Positions 48,801 to 61,100 of a DNA stretch of 64,000 bases are shown piece after piece (positions within the stretch are counted from its first letter, which is position 1; each line of letters starts with the position of its first letter). The position numbers and the translations under genes are program-made. The notes under the pieces were generated by a model, which searched no databases, was not told the DNA's origin, and saw only the letters and a program-made list of their open reading frames with translations. The stretch is from Baylisascaris procyonis (Eukaryota; Nematoda; Chromadorea; Rhabditida; Ascarididae): the NCBI GenBank assembly GCA_037389465.1, contig JAZARR010000032.1, forward strand, positions 434,001 to 498,000. The letters are read 5' to 3'.

Positions 48801-51800
48801 AAGAAGAACTTTTTCACTTAACTATAGCTCTTTTTCAATAAATTAGTCAGTAAACCATAAGAAGATCAGTGCTTGGTACCCTTATTCCGGCCTGTTCCAA
48901 CAGAATAAACTCGAAGAATGGTATCCAAGATGTCATATAAGAAAGCGGAAAGGCGAATGGAAACGTGTAGGTCATAAATGCTCTGTCACGGAACTACCAA
49001 TGGACAGGAAAAGCATTAATCTAGATCCCTAGCCGGTTCCATGCTTTTCAGCAATTTCAGAGCATTTAGATCATTAATTTCATCGAGCAATATTTTTTTG
49101 TCAAATTCAGCGTGAAGCTCAGGAATTTGACTTGCAAGTTCTATACTTTCAGAGAAGAAAACCGCAATGTTTTCAGCGTAGGATGATATCAAATTTTTTT
49201 GCTTAGAAATTCCACTGCAGAATTATTTGAAATTCACTAGCGAACGCATAATAAATTCCATCGCAAAAGCAACCAACTTTCATTCTATTTACTACAAATG
49301 ATTAAAGATTTGAACCAAATAACAGCTCATTCATAGTGTTACGCATATTTCGCAGCTTCCGACGTTTAGCGCTGTAATCGTCATAGCTAGCAAAAATCCC
49401 CTGACTTAGTCAAACGCGCGATGAATTACCTCAATTCGTTGTTCATTGGATGATTAAAAAACTAGGAAAAAAATTGTGACGGACCAAAATCAAGATATAA
49501 CCCTTAGGTGCAATTTACGAAAACACAGATCATTGCCAGTCCTATTACACGATGGTCCCATTTCTTTTCTGGCCAATAAATGAATTGAGCAATGGCCTGC
49601 ACTAGGGTGGTGGTATTAAAGTCACGCTTATTGCATAATATTGTGCCAATTATACTCGTATATTGCTGTCGATCAATCAAACGACAACGTTGCAGCGAGC
49701 AAATTTGTGTTTTCCTGTCCACCACTCCTATTCATCTATCGTCCTTTATTCTACTTTCCTCATAAAATTTATCAAGGCCTTATTCGCTTTTCACTTCCCT
49801 CTTCAGTTCATTCATTGAAAATATTTCAAAACATCATATACAGAAATAAAGAAGGATATGTGAAACGTATATTTTCAGTTGACTTTACAGGTGCCCGATT
49901 GTTGTGAATTGGACTTCCGATATTCTTCCTATGTCACGGATGTTTCAGATCGAGAATCACTGAGACCTATGAATCGAGAACAATGTGCAATCTACATCGT
50001 TCATTAAGAAATACGTTCACATTTCAACCAAACATAGCATTTACATGATTTCTTGATGGATGAAACTTCGAATAGCAATATCTCCCGGTGATGAAGCTCA
50101 TATTGCAAGAGGGGTCTAAAATTTCATATTGTTTGCCTGTCGCATAACATGGGAATTACTTATTCTGTTGTTTATACATGCTTTATCTACAAAGGGCACA
50201 TATAAATCGTTGTGAATCATTAATAAGATTGTGCACAATGTGGCAATTACTATACCGCTTATAACCCATGAAAAATCTTAAAAACTCACAATTACCACAT
50301 AAAAAAAGAATGCAACCAATTTTAGTGAAATACATAGTTTGGATACAAACTGCGTGCCTAGTATGAAGTTGTTCAGATGTGCTATTTGAAATTTTCGGCA
50401 CGGATGAGGATTTGGAAACCCGAAAATCTACACAACGTTGTTAAAATCCCTCGTATCTTACGAATCACTGTGTCGCATATATCGCCCCCTTTCTTTATGT
50501 TTACCATTAAATTCGCTCACTGACAGCATTATCGCTGTCATTATTCGGCATCAACACAACACAACGTATGGAGTACAAAATCGTTAGCAGTAGCCATCAA
50601 TCTTCATCATTCCCTATTCACTTCAGCAGAAGATATTCATGATCATGCTTTATCAAGGATTTTCAAGTTTTTTTTTTGTTTTTCCTCCTCCTTATCTGAA
50701 ATTTCAAAGAGCAGATTTATAACAGCTTCATATTAGGCACACATTTTGTATTTAGCCTATATACTTTATACGATTAGTATGTTATGCCCCAGTGATGCGA
50801 CGACGCTCGTATCACCTCTTGAAACTAGGAGATGATGACTATGCCTACGCTCTCCAATACCTAAATATCAGACTACTGCTGCCAGATATGCAGAGGTTTC
50901 ATAATACATACGGAAAATTCAATGATACCAACACAACAACGTCTTTCTCCCTTGCTTGCATCACAATATATTTCGTTACTTAGTGCTACTAATTCGTACC
51001 ATTTCACATTACTTTTAACTAAAAAGTAAGCAAATCAAATACTGAAGGTTACTGCAAGTGTGTATTACGATTGAAAGTAGTGCTGCGCCAGGAAAAAAAT
51101 CAGGATTGTATTGACACTAGGAACGACTACGGTTGTCACATTTCATTACTCAGCATTTGAGTACATTTACCATTCATATTGTTGGTGTACAGTTCATATC
51201 AGGTTGCAGAAAAAGAAGGGTAATGGGAAAGTACATTCCCCTTCTTTCCCTACTGCTATATCTTGTGCTTTCATTTCATAAATCATAGAAATAACGACAA
51301 TAGAAAATATAACCGCATTTTTGCCACGATTCATCATGCTACATGAATTATTGACGCTCAAAGATGGCATAACATTTGCACCTCACTTTTGCTCTATAAT
51401 CATCAGAATTTTCAACAAAGATTTTCTAACCGAAAATATGCAAGACGTTAGATCTCGTAGTAGAACGTTTTGCATATTTTGGAACTGATAGAATGCCGCT
51501 CTTCCTGTCCACCTCTTCCCTCCTCTACCCTACCCTCCTCATTCCCTTAAGTTTAGGTTCCAATGCAGTACCACTAGATCCTGCGATTAAAGTTGCGCCT
51601 CAAAATTTTTGCAGATGACTGAACCATCTTCGTGCACGCTCGGCTACCCAAGTTCTGAAGTCAAGCTAGCTTACATCTGTCTGCTTGGATGTAATCGTTC
51701 ACGATCGGGAAAAAGAGAAGTTTGGCTGCGCCAATGACCTCCTCGATTCGATTTCATGTATACTGCGGAAATGTAGGACAACTAAATGACCAACATAACA

Positions 51801-51890
51801 CACTTGAGCAAAATCGCTTCGTAGACGCTTATAGCGCACCTACTTTCAAGCATTTTATTCTACCTTTTGTTCTTTGTAAGCAGCATTTAC
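45858..51890. other. region 5' of TM1 exon, possible first intron of the GPCR
   Basis: If the candidate N-terminal exon is correct this is a 6 kb first intron; otherwise it is upstream DNA containing an unseen first exon. Open frames here are short. The plus-strand stretch 47933-48160 is somewhat GC-richer but I do not recognise it. Confidence 0.4.
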
Positions 51891-52046
51891 TTGGAAGAAT
51901 ATAAAGGTACCCATGCATTGCACTTCCGGAGAAAAGCATGAATTAGCTGCTACATACGCACAATCAGTAAATGTTATATTTTCGTTGCTGAAATCTTTGA
52001 CGATCTGCGCTCCTATCAGCTTATCTTCACTCATTTTTCGTCGCAA
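51891..52046 (-). CDS. candidate N-terminal exon of the GPCR
   Basis: An ATG opens 52 codons ending TTCTTCCAA|GTAAAT in phase 0, the phase the TM1 exon requires. The peptide contains SNENITFTDCAYVAA with an N-glycosylation sequon (NIT) and three Cys (CAY, SCF, QCM), plausible for a receptor ectodomain. It lies 6 kb upstream of TM1, on the same strand. No conserved motif proves the link. Another frame with two sequons near 47.4 kb has the wrong phase. Confidence 0.35.
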
Positions 52047-53509
52047 TTTAACAAGTATGCGTTAAGTTGTTGACTATATGCGCAAAAGATGGCCTTAGGG
52101 GTAAATGCAGTCGGCTGCTTTCTATGAGCATTTTCTGCTCATTTGCTTAGAAGATTGCGCCTATTTTATGCTGAACTTCTTTTACTACATGATTAATGCT
52201 CTTTTTTTGTTCCTTTTGTCTTTATCGCTCGCGAAAGTCGCCCAGCACGACTTCCGTTTTTTAAGAAAACAGCAAGTGCCCCCCACCGTACTGGAAGAAA
52301 CAAATATAGAACGAATATGCTAAGCAAAATGTGCATTTAGTAAACTTACTGGTTTTTATTAGAGCTGAGAGTTCTATCATACTTCAAATAAGCGCAGCAA
52401 TTATTTTTTTCGATCCGATTCTCCGAACGAAGGTTGTAAAGTTTACACAACCTTTTTTTTGCAACTGCTTTTGCTTTTAATTGTCATTTCAACTGCCTGA
52501 TATCACGATATTATCGAAAATGAATTTTGCAAAGACAATGAAGCAGATGGCAAATTATGAAATGAAGCTTTATTGCTTTTTATACTCTGGTATGTAATGC
52601 ATGTAAAACTTTCGCAACGACGCGGCATTTGTTCAAAAAGAATCGTTTCTTAGTATAGGAAATTTGAAATATCAGAAAATGGAACCTCAAAAGTAACCAA
52701 ACATAGGCGGCCTGATGCAATTCTTCAGCATAACTCACTCAAAAATACTGCCCAATAGAAATTATCCTAGAGGAAAAATATATTTATGCAAATGGCGCTC
52801 ATTGAAGAGAATATTTGCATATTAGTTCACAAGCGCATCATCGACTAATAAAACGGAATGAAATAAATGAAATAACTCTCTTATGTGTAAAATACCCACC
52901 AGAGGTTCTAATTTTCTAAACGTAAAGTCTCCAATATCTGGTTTACACCGACGTATTTTTTCATTATAGATCCAATAAAATTCAATTTTATGCACTAAAA
53001 ATGAATCGAATTTGAAAACTGTAATCAGTAGGCAAATGCTATAATATCGAGAGGTCGTGTGCACCTTAAATGACAGGAAACAAGGTAAGCAAAACTAAAA
53101 TTTAATCACATCGCGTCATCACTCACAGACACAAACCGTAGACGTCATTGTTTCAGAGCAACTTATGAGGGGTTCATTAAAACAGGAAAACCTACCACTC
53201 ATTGCAGGTGCTAAGAATCGCTCTAATTAAAACTCCAGAGAGTTTTTTAAACAAGTTGCTTTTACATTCTGGTGTGGAAATGACAAGGAATAGTTCCAAC
53301 TAAACGTGCAAAACATTTGTGCAAAACCTCGTGTTTATCAGTTCTCTTCTAGAAAACTGGAGAAGCCTTCATTCAGTTTATGGTACCCGAGTCGGAACCT
53401 TTCTCTACATTTCACTTCCGGATAAGCAGTCCCGGATCTGGCCCACTGCCAATCCAGCATCAATAGTACGCGGGTGGCAAACATCACACATTTGCGCGCG
53501 CGCATACGC

Positions 53510-54698
53510 CAATACACACAGACACATACATGCAGACACAAACACGGACGCACACACAGACACACACGCAGGCACACACGCAATCACACAGACACATAGC
53601 ACACACAGACACGTGAAGACACACACAGGCACATACAAACACACAGACAGACACGCAAGACACACAGACGCACACGGAGAGATACATAGACATACACAAA
53701 GATGCACACAGACCTGCACAGACACATACACAGGCGCACAGACACACAGGCACACGCAGGCACACACACATACACAGGCACGAACACGCACACAGACACA
53801 CGGACACACAGACACTTACGCGGAGACACATAAACGGGCACACATACACCGGCACACAAACACGCACATCGACACATCAAACATAAACAGACTCACACGC
53901 AGACACATACAGACACAGTCGCACACAGACAGACACAGGTGGACACGCACAGACACACACGCAGACACGGAGAAACACAAGCACACACATAGACATACAC
54001 ACACAGCGCACAGACACATATAGACACACACATAGATACATACACAGATGCACACAGGCACACAAACGTACACAGACACAGACACACATACATATACACG
54101 GACGCACACAGACAGACACACACCGACACAGACACATGCGCAGGCTCGCAGAGACAGGCACACAGGCACAGAGACACTAAGTCACACATAGGGAGACACA
54201 CAGAGGACGCACACAGCCAAACATAGACAGGGACACAGACACACACACGTAGACACATACGCAGGCACGCAGTGACACACACAGTTACACACAGACACGC
54301 CCAGACATGCACAGACACACACAGACACAAAGATCCACACAGACGCAAGACACACAGACAAACACGGATACTCACGGGTACACACAGACACACACCACGG
54401 ACACACACAATTACACATATACACACCCAGACATACACAGACGCAAATAGACACAAGACAGACACATGCACACACACAGACACATAGACACACACAGATA
54501 CTCACGGACACACACAGACGCATACACAACGCGGAGATACAGACACACACAGATACACATGGACACCCGGTCACGTATAGATACATACACAAACACACAC
54601 AGACACACAGATTCACACAGACACATGCACACAGGCACCGACACAGACACACACATACACAGACACACAAACACGGACGCAGACACACATACAAGACG
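53510..54698. repeat. 1.2 kb degenerate CA / ACACAG array
   Basis: The plus strand is a nearly continuous alternation of ACACAC, ACACAG, ACGC, ACATAC and similar units, with frequent single-base changes and few other interruptions. It starts just after a GCGCGCGC run at 53494. The purine-pyrimidine alternation produces long open frames in several phases on both strands (Thr/His/Arg-rich on plus, Cys/Val-rich on minus). These are by-products, not genes. Confidence 0.95.
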
Positions 54699-54701
54699 GA
54701 C

Positions 54702-54719
54702 GACTGCACTTTTGCATCG
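54702..54719 (+). repeat. 18-base direct repeat, left copy
   Basis: GACTGCACTTTTGCATCG here matches 17 of 18 bases at 55099-55116. The pair brackets the end of the CA array, a 200-base spacer and the TA tract, 397 bases apart. Confidence 0.8.
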
Positions 54720-54913
54720 AAAGGCACACGCAGTTGCAGGCGCTTATATGTGCACTCCCAAATACGTCAGGCATCCAGCCAGGCCGTAACTCAGGTAGAC
54801 ATTCACACGAACTGACACAGAGGAAATGTGCGCGCATGCACTTTCAACCTTTTTCTCTCTCTCGGTCACTGTCTTTTTCTCTCTCCATACGTATATAGGG
54901 AAGGGGAGGCGTA

Positions 54914-54914
<1 letters not shown>

Positions 54915-54979
<65 letters not shown>
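54915..54979. repeat. 65-base TA microsatellite
   Basis: Pure (TA)n, the longest dinucleotide tract in the window, about 220 bases past the CA array. Confidence 0.97.
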
Positions 54980-54984
<5 letters not shown>

Positions 54985-55098
54985 GGCGCAAGATTTCCCA
55001 TATATAATGGGAAATGTTCCACCGTTGAAATTTTCAAAATTTATCGATATCACCGCGAAATATTTTGTGCCTTAATATAAGTAAGGTAGTGTTCAACG

Positions 55099-55116
55099 GA
55101 GTGCACTTTTGCATCG
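55099..55116 (+). repeat. 18-base direct repeat, right copy
   Basis: GAGTGCACTTTTGCATCG is the partner of the copy at 54702, with one mismatch. Confidence 0.8.
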
Positions 55117-58100
55117 GTGAAAAGGAAATAGCGTTGAAGAGAGTGCAATATCAAAGAAAAGCACAAGGTTATTGAGAATGCGCCGACATATGAACTGAAG
55201 CACCTCTCACCGTGTCATGTAACTGTTCATCAATATACTCAGTGTGGGATTGTTTGAATGAATGGGGCAATTTCGTTTTATGAACTGCTATGACATTACA
55301 TCTATATGGAATTAAATTACTCCCTAACGCAACAGTGAGGTTCGAAATATTCGATTTATCAACACAAATTCAAAGTCGTTTTCACGTTTGTCAGATTTGT
55401 CGAAGTGCGAAAGTTTGCGCTAGATATCTTTTGTCAGATGACATAAACATCTGAAAAGCTGTTCATTTGGGAGGTGAAAGAAGCTGAGCGCATTTAAGTG
55501 TCATAATTTCAAAATTATAAGCTGGCAACTAGGATGCAAGAACTCCATATTTCATGGTGCTTGCCCCCAGGAAATATGATCATAAGTTCTGCTAGCGACA
55601 TCAGATCTTGTATAAAAAATTCAAGTGAAAAAAAATCAGCAATCACTTTCTTATAGAACAGTTGATTGCATTTTTTTTGTGACAGTCTGTGACAGGTCAA
55701 TTCATCTTATACTTCTTTGGATTCTGCTTCAGTTACAATAACGATTCTTGCGATAATTTTGCACTAAAGGAAATTCATGTTTTACAAACAACACTCATAT
55801 AATATAAGACAACGAAATATATCAGCACTAATACAGCGAGAATATTGCACCGGTTAGTCCGCTAAAATTAATAAAGATGAGCTTATTGCCACTTTGATTA
55901 CATCTAGTGTTCCTTATTTGACGATGTAAATATTAGGAAAAAAACTACTACTACTATTTAATTTGCATATATGTAGCTATATATGCCTGTCCCGACTATT
56001 CTGCACAACACTTATGTATTCTCTGCACCACATTTTCTAGTTTCTGTCTACTTTTGGCGCCGAAATGTCATCGGCGCCCTATCGCTCATGGCGTTATAGC
56101 ACTGAACCAAGGTTCGGGGTGCTGAACGGCCTCTCGCATTCAACTGCCATGACGCCAGAACGTCATGTGTTGTTCAAGTCAAATTAAAAGGGCACTTCAT
56201 TTAGTGCTGCACTGTTAGATGAAGGAGAAATCATAGTGGAGCTTCGCTCCGTAATGAGCCCATAAAACGATAGAAGCAAATCTCACATTCAGGCATCTTG
56301 CGTCACTGGCGAAACTCTGCGAATACGGGCGATAACAGTTTCCTCCTATTATCATAGCCTACTTTTCAATTGTATACCGAATACAGTTGACGTTGATCTT
56401 AGGTTTTAAACTTTCTCATACCAATATAAGTAGCTCAAATTAAACTACAGATCATCGACAAAATTCTGGAATGGCTTAAACTATAGTCCAATTTCACCTG
56501 AAGGATCGAATTGCTAGGTTTAGTGTTCCAGGTGATTTTCGAAAAATACGCATGACAACTATCCATTTTTGGCCAAACCTTTGTCACGTGTGGGCAAAAT
56601 TCTATCGTCAGTTGTTGCAGTTCTTGCACTCGCCGCCGCTAAGTTATGTAAATTTTTTGCGACAAAAATTTCCCAATTTTTTCAGAGTGCCATCGAAACA
56701 TGTGCTCCTGGTACTTTAAAGCATTAAGATGGAAATTTATTCGTTAACGACCAAATTGCATGCTTAATAGCGCCTGAATTTCATGAAAAAGCTCATTTCA
56801 GCACTACTTGTTCACGTTTGAATGCAACAAACCTCATATAAAATATTCTCAAAACTCGCAATTAAAACACAGGTTGGCAAGTGGCATTCTTCACCTTCGC
56901 GGGATGCACACCTGTCTGTCATTCATCGACCAACCTTCTACTCTGTTTATCGAATTCAACGCTCATTTCTATTTTTTTCGACCACACCACAATTCAATGA
57001 TTCTTGTTATCAAGATTACAGGGATGTACTTCAAGTAGGCAATCACGAGAATATTATATTCGTGCCACGGATCTGCTTAGTGCTAAATGTCCTAAAAAAT
57101 ATCTCTTTTACAACTAAACATTGCTCAAAGAATATATAATAGTACCATAAGTTCGCAGTGATAGAATACGCCACCATATGAATAATTTAATTTGCATATG
57201 TTTGCAATGCACATGATGTAGTACCTCTCAAAAACTTTAACACTTTTTAATTAACATGGCTTGTCGAAAGCATTTTAAGTATTCCATACAATGATTCATC
57301 AACTCAAACAGCATCTTATCGCTCTGTAAGAAGCTAAATCCTGGAACAATGAAATGCCCTTTCATCTACCGCTTAGAAATAAATCCATTGCATGCGTCCA
57401 CATAGGCGCGTCATGCTCTCAATCAGTTCCTCTCCATGAGCGTTTTCACTGGAAGCTAAAGTTAGAACATAGTCATAACTTTTCGGCAAAATGGAAAAGC
57501 AATGGTTACGATATGTGGTGGATAGCATTTTCGGCAAAGAGCGGGCTCATGAACCAAATTTCGTTCCGAATAGTCCCTATTGGTCATTGGCATCCTAACA
57601 AGTTCATCTTTTGAAATGTTCATAATTTTTTGAGCGTTGATGTTTGATAAGAGGATTGCGAAAAACCATATCCTTCTGATCTAATGGATATGGGTTCCCA
57701 TTCATTGATTTCTTGACTTCTCAATACAGGTATCGGGCATAAGGAATGAAACTGCAGAAAATACATATCCAACTGTCACTCTTACTTCACCTGCTATATT
57801 CTTCAGGATGCATAATTACATTCTTTTGGAATATTTCAGCTTTTTCTACAGCAATTTACGCATGCAATCATTTCATCAATAAATACTGAATACGAGCGCA
57901 ATTATGAATCGCAAAGAATTTGTACCGATGCAACAATATGAGGCTAGAAAGCAATTCCCATGCGATCTCAAAAAAAAAAAAAAAAATTGTAGTTGCAACT
58001 ATGCCAGCATCGCGTTTATGTGTCTGTATGTGTGATCATGCGTGCGCTTGTGTTATGCGTACTAAGCTAACAAGCTCATACATACACACATAGGTGCTAA

Positions 58101-61100
58101 ATTCAGAAACAATGAGGCTAGATCATCTTGATCCACCTACTCCGGAAGAAGTATTAGCCATATAAATATACGCTGAAATTAGCAAGCATTTTACAACCGA
58201 TCGAGCTCGAAAAGCGAATTTTTCCAGAAATTTCGCATATGCAATTGAATTTTTCAAAACACAAATGCAGAATTCCGAATGTTTCATTTCTTTACTAAGA
58301 ATTGACTTTTGAAGGATATAATCATGGTAAAAATTTGGCATAGAGGATGAGCTTTTTCTACATTCCAGCCATTCTTCTGCGCGATTTTCCGACGAATTTT
58401 CTTTCTTTCTTCGCGGCATCCTTCAAATGTCACGCAAATATCAACTTTTTCAATATCAAGCCGTTCATAGCAGTCTGACAAGCAGCTATGCTAATGGGTA
58501 AATTATAATAAAATATTTTCCATCATCTAATCTACTCTCAGCGGTCTAAACCCTTTTCAAAGAAAAAAAAAAACATTACTTTCTTGAGTCATCCTCACAA
58601 CTTATCAAGTATTTTTTCAACATTTTCTAGTTTTCTCAATGCTGTTGAGCAGTACATTTCAGCGCGCTTTCCCTGAAATGCCTAAATGCGATGTTAATTT
58701 TGCGTTTTATGTCACTCAAAAAGAAGAGTTTTTAAGCCATGTGATCTATCCTTCATTCGCATCAATTACGATCACTTGCTATCCCTCTGTCGTCCTTTTC
58801 CGGGATAATTGAAAAAAAAAAACGTTTTATACGTTTGGGTTTTGCTATCAATTCTGAAAATAGATTCAAATGGCAACGAATTGTCTAAACTTAATTACGT
58901 CTTGCAGCTGCGTTCTTTAATTCACTTCGCTAAAATCGTTCGACTGATGTGAATGCAGCAATAGGCTAAACGAGAACATTGAATGTTCTCCTACGTTTTT
59001 CAAGTTGCATATATTAAATAAACTTGACGAACGGCTAAGAACAATGTTAATAAAACATTTCTTTCAATTACGGTCAAGAGTCAGTCGAGTGTGAACCACT
59101 CTTATTAAGCAAATGGCGCAATGAAGCACAATGAACAGGCGGCTATTTGCTACAGGTTGTTAGAACAGTTTATTATTTACCTACACTAAGACAAACTTTA
59201 GGTAATTTCAGCAATGCATACTCGTAAGGGCAGAATCATTTCAGTTCCTACGTTAAGAGGAAGAAACATTTCATAACAACGGGAAATCCTCAGCGAAAAT
59301 TCAGTATTTGAAATTTTATGCCTGCAGGGTTTTTGATTTGTTCCTTGAAAACTTTTCAGCTCCTTTTTTTGAAAATTTCATTACTGATTGTTTCACGATT
59401 GCGGGGTTTCTGTTTCTTCGCTCTTATTGACATATTTTGCGTTTATTTTCGTAAAAGATTCATATAAGCACTCAACAATTTCGCTGATGGTGACAAAAAA
59501 TTTTCATAAGATTTTTAGATATAAACATTAGCCATGCAAATATAGGAAAAAAATCTCTATTATCTTCACGGAAGCGCTCCCTAAATGATCTTAGAAGCTT
59601 TGGCGGAAAAAATGCAAAGAATTTACTTCATAATGCAAATATGCATAAATGCCGCATTCATTAGACGATTATTTAGACATGATATCATCAACGGTTCATG
59701 CATCTGGCATTTCATTCGAACTACAAAAATGCACCACAATCATTTATCAGCAAGTGCATCCTTTATCAAAAATGTAATGATGCATTTTGCATCACTGCAT
59801 ATTCCTATCGTATTAGAGTGTTTCAATTCTAGAAAATTTTGCAAATGGAAGTGAATAGATCATTTCATTTTATTCCTAACCCTCGAAAGTGCTCTTCAGA
59901 GAACATTGCTGCAATATTCCTACTTTATTAGTTCATTAAGCTTCTTATTTTCTACTGCATCATTTTGAGAGTGCAAGACTATAAAATTTTACCACATCAT
60001 TTAAACGAACTAACTCAAGAGTGCTAAGATTACTCCTACTGCAAAACGCACTTACTTATCGTAAGCAATCCAACGTTAAAACTTCCACGTCCAAGAACGG
60101 TCTTCCATTTCGAGGAATTCTTAGCTCAGGTGTTTTGTTATCCGGGTGCGATTCCGCTCGTACAGGGACTAATAAAACTGCTTCAGTACATGTTATAACT
60201 CGAAACGCGCATCACTGAGATGACAATTCTGCCACAAATAGCACTTTTTGACCCTTCCGTCCCTACCCTCTACATGATCTTTTCAGGCTCCAGATCCTTT
60301 TCAGATCGAGTTTGATACCCGAAGAGCTAATGCTAAATTATTAGAAACATCTGGTCTCAAACATCCTGAACGCGATCACTTCAACTGGACTGTTTGAGGC
60401 TAACATTCCAACCGTTAACCTCATAACCATCCATCAGTGAGTATCATTAGAATCGCTAAAAATATCTTCAGAGAGAGGATTCTTCACAATCAGCTGCTTC
60501 AGTCAATTATATCGATCGCCGAGGATCACTAACGACAATACTTTGGATTTATGGGTGGTCCTTACGAACGTTAAAGCAGCTAGCAACATTGTGTTCTTTT
60601 TTAGCGCGATCATCGACAAATACATTCAGATTTTGCTATCGTTTATGTCCAGGCAAAAATTCCACCTTGAGAGGATCGTACTCTTCGATTTGAAAATTTC
60701 ATTTTATTTTGGAATGGATTTTGTAAATCCCTTTATTCATTTTACCTCCCTCAAATAGATCTTTCGACGATATAGTCAGAGAAAATGGTCGAAAACGATT
60801 TCGTCTATCGTTTTAGCTTTTTCATACTGGTCATCATTTGCAAATACTCTCATGTTTCTATTACCTATCGTTTTGAAGCTCCTATGTTTGTTTTATCGCT
60901 TCCAACTTTCATAAATAAGCAAAAATTTGTCGATGAATCGCATGTAATTCTTAAAATAATTCTAAAATTTCAATCTTCATTCACTCGACGAATTGTTTAC
61001 TTGAAGGGGAAATCCGCACCAATCATCTACTAATACGACATTTGCCATATAATCCGAACAATGTTCAATTACAACAACATCTGATAATGCTGATAATATT

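Noticed and set aside
49504..49725. 73-codon minus-strand frame ending RVIGLAMICVFVNCT
   Set aside because: It looked briefly like a receptor helix, but no class A motif, splice partner or neighbouring exon supports it.
53319..54023. 234-codon Thr/His-rich open frame on the plus strand
   Set aside because: It lies in the CA-type array; frames are open in several phases on both strands, as expected from an ACACAG repeat that cannot easily form stops. No unique sequence, signal peptide or splice context supports it.
53405..54727. Several Cys/Val-rich minus-strand frames of 90-200 codons
   Set aside because: They are the reverse reading of the same array (GTGTCTGTGT and similar); the Cys-rich look is a repeat artefact, not a metallothionein- or toxin-like protein.
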